Shown: piece after piece, positions 5,646-11,331 of the stretch
How the letters are laid out: every line of letters starts with the position of its first letter
How positions within the stretch are numbered: position 1 is the first letter of the stretch
Origin: Prevotella sp. UBA1104
GTDB taxonomy: Bacteria > Bacteroidota > Bacteroidia > Bacteroidales > Bacteroidaceae
DNA: 11,331 nt
Reading direction: 5' to 3'
NCBI GenBank assembly: GCA_002314055.1
Contig: DCBP01000106.1
Coordinates: 37,631-48,961 of the forward strand
Program-made: the position numbers and the translations under genes
Notes under the pieces: model-generated
Told to the model about the DNA's origin: nothing
The model's input: only the letters and a program-made list of their open reading frames with translations
Databases searched by the model: none

Positions 5646-7823
5646 ATGGTAATATCACATATATATAAAGAAAACGAAAGATGGATTATTCAATCCAACA
5701 AAGAACATCTTGAGGGCGTAGCAAAACTAGCATCGGTTTTTGCAAGCGAATTTTGTATGTCATCTTGGGGAAAAATGTTGGGAATGCTCCATGATATAGG
5801 AAAGCAATCAAATGCATTCCAACAACATATAAAAAAAGAAAGTGGATATGCTCCAGAAACAAAAGTTATTGGTGACTATCATCATGCTTATATTGGGGGG
5901 ATTATCGCAAGAAAGCTTTATGGGAAATCTGCAGATAATTTCTTTGTTAATCAAATTTTGTCTCACCATTCAGGGCTACATGATTCGGATGAGCTTGATA
6001 GTGAAAATAGCGAACTTAAAAAGACTATACCTACAGAGGTAAATCCTAATATAGAAAAAGTAGTTTTAGATAAATTATCTTTTAAATGCAAAGCCACAGA
6101 CATTCATCACTTATCTCGTATGTTATTTTCTTGTCTTGTTGATGCTGACTATCTTGACACAGAAACTTTTATGGATAAAGAAACCTCAGAATTACGTGCA
6201 AATAAGGCTTCAGTAAAGGATTTACTACCAAAATTGGAAATCTACCTTCACAACCTGAAAGTCAGTACAAAGGATACAGAAGTGAACCGTATTAGAAGTA
6301 AGGTTCAACAACAATGCATCAAGACTTCAATCTCGCCAATAGGTTTTTATAGTCTGACCGTTCCTACAGGTGGAGGCAAAACTCTATCATCTTTGGTTTG
6401 GGCGATGAAACATGCTATTCATAATGGACAAAAAAGAATTATTATTGCGATACCTTATACAAGCATTATCATACAGACCGCCGCTATATTGAGAGAAATA
6501 TTTGGGTCAGAGAATGTATTGGAGCATCATAGTAATGTAGACCCAGAGCAAATAAAAGACGAAAAGCTCAGGGAACAGATGAAGTTGGCTACCGAAAACT
6601 GGGACTACCCTATTGTCGTCACAACCAATGTGCAACTCTTTGAGTCGATGTTTAGCAACAAGCCATCTACTTGCCGCAAACTACATAACATTGTCAATAG
6701 TGTGCTGATTTTGGACGAGGTGCAGACACTCCCAGTGGATTATTTGCAGCCGATTGTTGATTCTTTGAAAACCTATAATAGGTTATTCAAGGTTTCTGTA
6801 TTGTTCACCACAGCAAGCCAACCTGTTTTGAGCGGTCTTATTGAGGGATGCAATCCAAAGGCGTCGTTTCAAGGAATAAAAGCAATCAAGGAAATCATTC
6901 CTGAAGACTTTAAACTCCATGAGAGATTAAGAAGAGTAAAACTTAATATAGACAACTCGGGCAAGTCATACGATGAAGTAGCAGAGATGTTGAAACAACA
7001 TAAGAAAGTACTTTGTATTGTAAATACCCGAAAGGACGCCAAAGAACTCTATGAGCGTTTGCCACAAGAAGGAATTACTTTGCATCTTTCAAAGATGATG
7101 TGCCCTGCTCATATCAGCGAGACCATAGAGCATATAAGGACTGCACTCAAAGATGACAACAATGAAATTATCCGTGTGGTATCTACCCAATTGATAGAGG
7201 CTGGAGTGGATATAGACTTCCCTGTTGTGTTCCGGCAAGAAGCAGGATTGGACTCCGTCTTACAAGCTGCGGGTCGATGCAACAGAGAAGGAAAGCAGGA
7301 TGTCTGTACTACATATGTTTTTAGCCTTGCCAAAGAGCACAATCTTCCTAAAGGCGGAATACAAGATGGCAACAATGCAAGACTTAGTTTGGACACATCA
7401 TCGGATTGGTTTGCTCCAGAAACGATGAGTAGTTATTTCCGTCAACTGTATTGTCGAAATGATAGTTTTGACAAAAAGGATATGAAGCATTATTTGTATG
7501 ATGTGAGAAATATCTGTTTTGCAAGTGCTGCAAAGAATTTCCGACTTATAGAAGATGCGGGAAAGACGGTTGTTGTTTGTTGGGAAAATAGCATGGAACT
7601 GGTGCATGTGCTTTTACAGAACGGACCTTCATATCTGCTAATGAAGAAAATCTCAAAATACTGTGTCAATATTTACCCAAGAGACTTTGAGGCATTATGC
7701 AAGATGGGAGTTGTAACTGAAAAAAGGGAAGGACTCTTTGTGGTTGATTACGCACAACAATATGATAAGCATATCGGTTTGCGCATTGACAACAATTGGG
7801 CAAATGAATCGTTGATAATATAA
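5646..7823 (+). CDS. cas3: CRISPR-associated helicase-nuclease Cas3 (type I-C, HD domain fused)
   Basis: 725 aa. The N-terminal HD nuclease (~15-200) shows H21, the HD pair H49-D50 (MLHDIGK), H79/H80, H107/H108 and the conserved-looking SCLVDADYLDTE (162-173). The SF2 helicase follows: Walker A TGGGKT 241-246, motif II DEVQ 357-360 in place of DEAH, motif III region TTASQP 388-393, STQLIEAGVDIDFP 513-526, and motif VI QAAGRCNREG 540-549. Family role: recruited by Cascade after R-loop formation, it nicks and degrades target DNA with 3'-5' unwinding. All core residues are present, so it looks functional. Length suits type I-C Cas3. The assignment to I-C rests on the downstream cas5c and cas8c. 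It starts 1 nt after the micro-ORF and ends 12 nt before the DinD-like gene. Confidence 0.95.
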   Translation: MVISHIYKENERWIIQSNKEHLEGVAKLASVFASEFCMSSWGKMLGMLHDIGKQSNAFQQHIKKESGYAPETKVIGDYHHAYIGGIIARKLYGKSADNFFVNQILSHHSGLHDSDELDSENSELKKTIPTEVNPNIEKVVLDKLSFKCKATDIHHLSRMLFSCLVDADYLDTETFMDKETSELRANKASVKDLLPKLEIYLHNLKVSTKDTEVNRIRSKVQQQCIKTSISPIGFYSLTVPTGGGKTLSSLVWAMKHAIHNGQKRIIIAIPYTSIIIQTAAILREIFGSENVLEHHSNVDPEQIKDEKLREQMKLATENWDYPIVVTTNVQLFESMFSNKPSTCRKLHNIVNSVLILDEVQTLPVDYLQPIVDSLKTYNRLFKVSVLFTTASQPVLSGLIEGCNPKASFQGIKAIKEIIPEDFKLHERLRRVKLNIDNSGKSYDEVAEMLKQHKKVLCIVNTRKDAKELYERLPQEGITLHLSKMMCPAHISETIEHIRTALKDDNNEIIRVVSTQLIEAGVDIDFPVVFRQEAGLDSVLQAAGRCNREGKQDVCTTYVFSLAKEHNLPKGGIQDGNNARLSLDTSSDWFAPETMSSYFRQLYCRNDSFDKKDMKHYLYDVRNICFASAAKNFRLIEDAGKTVVVCWENSMELVHVLLQNGPSYLLMKKISKYCVNIYPRDFEALCKMGVVTEKREGLFVVDYAQQYDKHIGLRIDNNWANESLII

Positions 7824-7835
7824 ATGGAATAAGAT

Positions 7836-8705
7836 ATGGTAAAGAAGAACTCTATAAAGTTGTTTGGTGACGATATGATTCGCACCGTATGGGATGAAGA
7901 AAAAGAAACGTGGTATTTCTCTATAGTTGATGTGGTTGCTGTATTGACGGGAAGTCCCAATCCACAAACTTATTGGAGAGTGCTCAAAAAGCGTTTAAAG
8001 GATGAGGGAAATGAAACCGTTACAAATTGTAACGGTTTGAAGATGCGGGCAGCTGATGGAAAAATGCGCATGACTGATGTCGCTGATACAGAGCAGCTTT
8101 TACGTATTATACAATCCATACCGTCACCAAAGGCAGAGCCATTCAAAATGTGGCTGGCAAAAGTTGGAGCTGAAAGATTAGACCAGATGCAAGACCCGGA
8201 ATTAAGTATCCAACAGGCTATGATGGATTACAAGTTCTTAGGCTATTCTGATAATTGGATAAATCAGCGGTTGAAAAGTATTGAGATTCGCAAGGACTTG
8301 ACAGACCAATGGAAGTTGCACAATGTTGAGGAAGGTGTTCAATATGCAACTCTTACCGATATCATATACCAACGTTGGGCTGGTCTTACAGCCAAAGAAT
8401 ACAAACAGCACAAAGGATTGAAAAAAGAAAATCTGCGTGACAATATGACCAATGAGGAACTTGTCTTGAATATGTTGGCTGAACTTTCAACTACAAGTAT
8501 CACAAAGTCTAAAGATCCACAGACTCTTGAAGAAAATATGCAATGTGCGGCTGATGGAGGTGATGTAGCTAGAGTGGCTCGTGAAGAATTGGAAGCAAAG
8601 ACGGGCAGAAAAGTAGTGTCTCCGCTTTCTGCCAAAAGATTTTTCGAAGCTCAAAGTTCCAAAGAAGAAATAGAGGACAAAGACAATAATAAAGAAAACA
8701 AATAA
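7836..8705 (+). CDS. BRO-N / DinD-like protein embedded in the cas operon
   Basis: 289 aa. Residues ~14-117 resemble a Bro-N domain as found in phage antirepressors (IRTVWDEEKETWYFSIVDVV, then SIPSPKAEPFKMWLAKVG). Residues ~188-265 resemble the end of E. coli DinD: KGLKKENLRDNMTNEELVLNM matches DinD's KGLKK...MGSTEL...N pattern, and GGDVARVAREELEAKTGRKV follows. The last ~25 residues are acidic, Lys-rich and low complexity. Family knowledge: DinD is an SOS-induced protein that interferes with RecA filaments; Bro-N proteins bind DNA. Relatives are common in Bacteroidales, usually outside cas loci to my recollection. It lies 12 nt after cas3 and 4 nt before cas5c on the same strand, so co-transcription is likely. 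It has no known Cas function. Both gene ends look intact. Confidence 0.82.
   Translation: MVKKNSIKLFGDDMIRTVWDEEKETWYFSIVDVVAVLTGSPNPQTYWRVLKKRLKDEGNETVTNCNGLKMRAADGKMRMTDVADTEQLLRIIQSIPSPKAEPFKMWLAKVGAERLDQMQDPELSIQQAMMDYKFLGYSDNWINQRLKSIEIRKDLTDQWKLHNVEEGVQYATLTDIIYQRWAGLTAKEYKQHKGLKKENLRDNMTNEELVLNMLAELSTTSITKSKDPQTLEENMQCAADGGDVARVAREELEAKTGRKVVSPLSAKRFFEAQSSKEEIEDKDNNKENK
8014..8038. repeat. Perfect odd palindrome with 12-bp arms inside the DinD-like gene
   Basis: The left arm AAACCGTTACAA (8014-8025) and right arm TTGTAACGGTTT (8027-8038) are exact reverse complements around a single A (8026). It covers the codons for ETVTNCNGL. It could be a protein-binding site or form a hairpin in mRNA or single-stranded DNA. 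It may be a consequence of conserved protein sequence, but exact complementarity also depends on codon choice. Confidence 0.9.
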
Positions 8706-8709
8706 CGAT

Positions 8710-9402
8710 ATGGAATATACTGACAGAGAGTATTGTTTGGAGGTGTGGGGCGACATGGCTTGCTTCACCCGACCGGAGCTAAAAGTTGAACGAGTAAGCT
8801 ATGACGTTATTACGCCGTCTGCTGCCCGTGCCATCTTTGAGGCTATTTTTTGGAAGCCGGCCATTCATTGGCAGATAACCAAGATAGAAGTGTTGAATCC
8901 TATCAAATGGACATCAGTACGCAGAAACGAAGTAGGAGCCGTTGTCAGCAAATCTCCCATATATATAGAGGAAAAAAGGCAACAAAAGAACAGTCTTCTT
9001 CTGAAAAACGTCCGCTATCGTATTTGGGCAAAAATGGAATTTCGATCTGTTGCCAAACGAAAAGCGGAAGGAGATTTGTTTGCACACGAGCCTGGTCGAG
9101 ATGAAAATCCGATGAAGTATTATCAAATGTTTGAACGACGAGCAAGCAAAGGTCAATGTTTCAACCAACCATACCTTGGAACTCGTGAGTTCTCTGCTTC
9201 TTTCCGTCTTGTCAATGTAGATGCTGACGACTTGAAGCCAGCTATATCATTCGAGCAAGGCGGTGATAGAGACTTGGGAATCATGCTCTATGATATGGAT
9301 TTCTCAGACCCAAAGAATATTCAATCTATGTTCTATCGTGCAGAGATGAAACATGGTGTAATCAATGTTCCACCTTTAAACAGTGAGGAGATTCTAAGAT
9401 GA
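8710..9402 (+). CDS. cas5c: Cas5c (Cas5d), type I-C Cascade subunit and crRNA-processing endoribonuclease
   Basis: 230 aa, typical Cas5c length. Conserved signatures: FTRPELKVERVSYDVITPSA near the N-terminus, EAIFWKP 44-50, IEVLNPIKWTSVRRNEV 59-75, and KGQCFNQPYLGTREFSASF 147-165. In type I-C systems, which lack Cas6, Cas5c cuts the repeat in pre-crRNA and caps the 5' handle of the crRNA. Aligning by eye to Bacillus halodurans Cas5d, its Y46/K116/H117 correspond here to F47, K136 and Y137, so only the Lys is kept. Similar variation may be usual in Cas5c of this lineage. It starts 4 nt after the DinD-like stop and overlaps cas8c by 4 nt (ATGA), implying translational coupling. Confidence 0.93.
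   Translation: MEYTDREYCLEVWGDMACFTRPELKVERVSYDVITPSAARAIFEAIFWKPAIHWQITKIEVLNPIKWTSVRRNEVGAVVSKSPIYIEEKRQQKNSLLLKNVRYRIWAKMEFRSVAKRKAEGDLFAHEPGRDENPMKYYQMFERRASKGQCFNQPYLGTREFSASFRLVNVDADDLKPAISFEQGGDRDLGIMLYDMDFSDPKNIQSMFYRAEMKHGVINVPPLNSEEILR
9385..9390 (+). promoter_or_regulatory. Shine-Dalgarno-like GAGGAG before cas8c
   Basis: GAGGAG lies 8 nt before the ATG at 9399, inside the end of cas5c. It is the clearest ribosome-binding match in the window, whose other genes mostly lack one. It supports the 9399 start and may raise cas8c translation relative to cas5c. Confidence 0.5.
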
Positions 9403-11309
9403 TATTAAAAGCATTATATGACTACTATAACCGATGCGGAAACCTTCCCATGCAAGGAATGGAAAAAAAAGAGATTGGTTTTCTTATTGTCATTTCTGGG
9501 AGTGGTAAATTTCTGCGTTTTGAAGATTGCCGGATTGACAACAAACATGCACGAACTTATCTCGTAAAGAAGCATGTTGGAAGGTCAAGTGCAGCAGTGG
9601 CGAATTATCTTTATGACAATAGTGCCTATGTCTTTGGTTTCTCGGATCGGAAAAATGTTGAAAAGAAAATCTCTATAGAAGAGGATGATATAGAGAAGAC
9701 AATGGGAAACTTAGAAAAAGAGATAGAAGAAACAAAAAATAAAATTGAACAGCAAGACACAAATGTATCAGATGAAGAGAAAGAAAAGTGGCACAAGACA
9801 TTGGAGCAACTTAAAAAAGTCGGAAATTCGCTGAAAGAATGCAATGATAAAGAGCAAATCTATTTTGATACTTTCAAAGAAAAGATTTGTCAAATAGCCA
9901 GTTCTTTTCCGCAGAGTGTGGAGATTGCAGCAGTCAGTGCTTTCTACGAACAAAGTAGAACAGCTATAATCAGAGAGATGGTTAAAGATCCATTATGGAT
10001 TGATATCAAGAAAAATCTTTCAAAGAAATACTCAACTTTTTCTTTTAGGATAGAAGGTGATACCAAAATTATTGCTGAAAAGAAGGAACTGCTGCAGCTT
10101 GAGAATGATGATGATAAAGATGAAAACCAACAGTTGTGCCTGATTACAGGTCTTCATGGGGAGTCTGTAGACACGACAACGGCTACTATGATACCAGGAA
10201 GTCAAGCTACAGCAAAACTTGTAGCTTTTCAGGTTAATTCTGGTTATGATTCGTATGGAAAGAAAAAATGTGCAAATGCTCCCATCTGCAAAGAAACAGA
10301 ATTCGCTTATACAACAGCACTAAATGCAATGCTGCAAAATGGATCTCACAACAAATTCATGGTTGGCAATCGTACCTTTGTATTTTGGGCATCGTCAAAC
10401 AGTGAGGCAGCAGATGAAGTGGAAGATGGTCTGTTTAGCTTGTTGGGTTATTCTGAAACAAAAGAGGATAATCCTAACGCTAAAATAGAACAAGTGCGTA
10501 AAGTCTTCACTTCAATTTATTCTGGAGTTTTAAAGACCAACATGGATGATCGCTTCTATATCTTAGGATTAGCTCCAAATGCAGCCAGAATAGCTGTAGT
10601 CTATTGGTCGGAAACATCCTTGAAGGATTTTGCAGGTATGGTTCTTCGCCATTTCAACGATATGGAGATAATTGATACTCGAAAAGACAAGAAACCATAT
10701 ATGGGCATAAAAGAAATGCTCTCAGCTGTCACTCCTGGTGGTAAGCAGTCTGATGTTACTCCTAATTTACCAGAAGCCGTCATCAAGAGTATCTTTCAGG
10801 GAATACCATACCCTTACACTCTACTATCTTCATGCATTGGCAGAATAAGAGCAGAAAGTGATGGTGCTAATCGTATTGCCCGCATGGCAATTATCAAGGC
10901 ATACTTGAACAGACAAAATGATAACAACAAAAAAATAAAAGTTATGTTAGACAAAAGTAACACAAACCAAGGCTACCTTTGCGGTCGTCTCTTTGCTGTT
11001 CTTGACAGAATTCAAGAAGATGCAAACAAAAACAGTAGTATTCGTGAACGTTACATGAATGCTGCAAGCGCAACGCCTTCATCGGTATTTGCGACCATTC
11101 TGAATCTTTCCTCACATCATTTGGAGAATCTTTCCAATGAGGGAAAGAAAGTATTCTACGAAAAACTCAAGCAGGAAATCATTGATAAGATTCCTGCTGA
11201 CGGTTTCCCGGCACATCTCGATTTGCAAGATCAAGGACGTTTCTTTGTGGGATATTACCATCAAAGACAGGACTTCTTTACAAAGAAAGATGAAGAGAAT
11301 AAAAACTAA
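9399..11309 (+). CDS. cas8c: Cas8c (Csd1), large subunit of the type I-C Cascade
   Basis: 636 aa. Signatures include a start MILKALYDYYNR, DNSAYVFGF (73-81), ITGLHGESVDTTTATMIPGS (249-268), a following SGYDSYGKKKCANAPI segment, RTFVFWA (325-331), LGLAPNAARIAVVYW (389-403) and the C-terminal RFFVGYYHQRQDFF. Family role: Cas8c recognises the PAM on target DNA and its C-terminal part serves as the small subunit, sometimes through an internal start. Residues ~85-160 are Glu/Lys-rich and predicted by eye to be coiled coil; they look longer than in typical Csd1 proteins (about 570-600 aa). The frame is intact to TAA at 11307-11309. The 22 bases after it hold no start codon; cas7 (csd2) would be expected next. 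Confidence 0.94.
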   Translation: MILKALYDYYNRCGNLPMQGMEKKEIGFLIVISGSGKFLRFEDCRIDNKHARTYLVKKHVGRSSAAVANYLYDNSAYVFGFSDRKNVEKKISIEEDDIEKTMGNLEKEIEETKNKIEQQDTNVSDEEKEKWHKTLEQLKKVGNSLKECNDKEQIYFDTFKEKICQIASSFPQSVEIAAVSAFYEQSRTAIIREMVKDPLWIDIKKNLSKKYSTFSFRIEGDTKIIAEKKELLQLENDDDKDENQQLCLITGLHGESVDTTTATMIPGSQATAKLVAFQVNSGYDSYGKKKCANAPICKETEFAYTTALNAMLQNGSHNKFMVGNRTFVFWASSNSEAADEVEDGLFSLLGYSETKEDNPNAKIEQVRKVFTSIYSGVLKTNMDDRFYILGLAPNAARIAVVYWSETSLKDFAGMVLRHFNDMEIIDTRKDKKPYMGIKEMLSAVTPGGKQSDVTPNLPEAVIKSIFQGIPYPYTLLSSCIGRIRAESDGANRIARMAIIKAYLNRQNDNNKKIKVMLDKSNTNQGYLCGRLFAVLDRIQEDANKNSSIRERYMNAASATPSSVFATILNLSSHHLENLSNEGKKVFYEKLKQEIIDKIPADGFPAHLDLQDQGRFFVGYYHQRQDFFTKKDEENKN

Positions 11310-11331
11310 AGTAACTACTCAGCACCCTCTT

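Noticed and set aside
5646..7823. Inactive Cas3 because motif II reads DEVQ instead of DEAH
   Set aside because: The Asp and Glu needed for ATP hydrolysis are present and all other motifs are intact; variation of the last residues of motif II occurs in Cas3 helicases.
10203..10226. AAGCTAC...GTAGCTT inverted repeat in cas8c
   Set aside because: Seven-bp arms inside a long coding region are expected by chance at this scale.

Overview
The window looks like chromosomal accessory DNA from a Bacteroidales bacterium (Prevotella/Segatella or Bacteroides type). This is inferred from a TAnnTTTG-type -7 promoter element, the near absence of Shine-Dalgarno sequences, AT-rich spacers, and the gene families present. 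Every gene I accept is on the + strand. No tRNA, rRNA, insertion sequence or CRISPR array is visible.

Left block (1-3697). It starts with the 3' end of an Rpn-like nuclease/transposase gene whose tail carries a 21-bp tandem repeat. Six bases later comes a large helicase with an N-terminal PLD nuclease domain, a central SF2 helicase and a DUF3427 C-terminus. A MutT-like NUDIX hydrolase follows 14 bases after that. The helicase-NUDIX pair is plausibly a DNA-processing or defence module (inference).

Spacer (3698-4583). About 890 bp of AT-rich DNA holds no convincing gene but is highly structured. AGTATCA heptamers are arranged as a large inverted repeat around a GC-richer core. In the core, TGGGCA recurs four times at exactly 22-bp steps and forms a perfect 16-bp palindrome and a 17-nt inverted repeat. 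Nearer the next gene are a 13-bp-arm dyad, a candidate Bacteroidales promoter, and a small TTTGT/ACAAA dyad overlapping the promoter.

Right block (4584-11309). This is a tightly packed, apparently single operon: an XRE-HTH/ImmA-IrrE metallopeptidase regulator, a 22-codon hydrophobic micro-ORF, cas3, a BRO-N/DinD-like gene, cas5c and cas8c. Gaps are 2, 1, 12 and 4 nt, with a 4-nt overlap at cas5c-cas8c. It is the front of a type I-C CRISPR-Cas locus. cas7, cas4, cas1, cas2 and the array would be expected to the right, outside the window.

The unusual point is two non-Cas genes inside the cas operon. An ImmA/IrrE-type protein leads it (relatives cleave repressors in response to DNA damage), and a DinD-like protein (E. 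coli DinD is damage-inducible and acts on RecA) sits between cas3 and cas5c. The DinD-like gene also contains a near-perfect 25-nt palindrome. A working hypothesis is a type I-C system whose expression or activity is tied to DNA damage or prophage induction. That is inference from gene order and families only.
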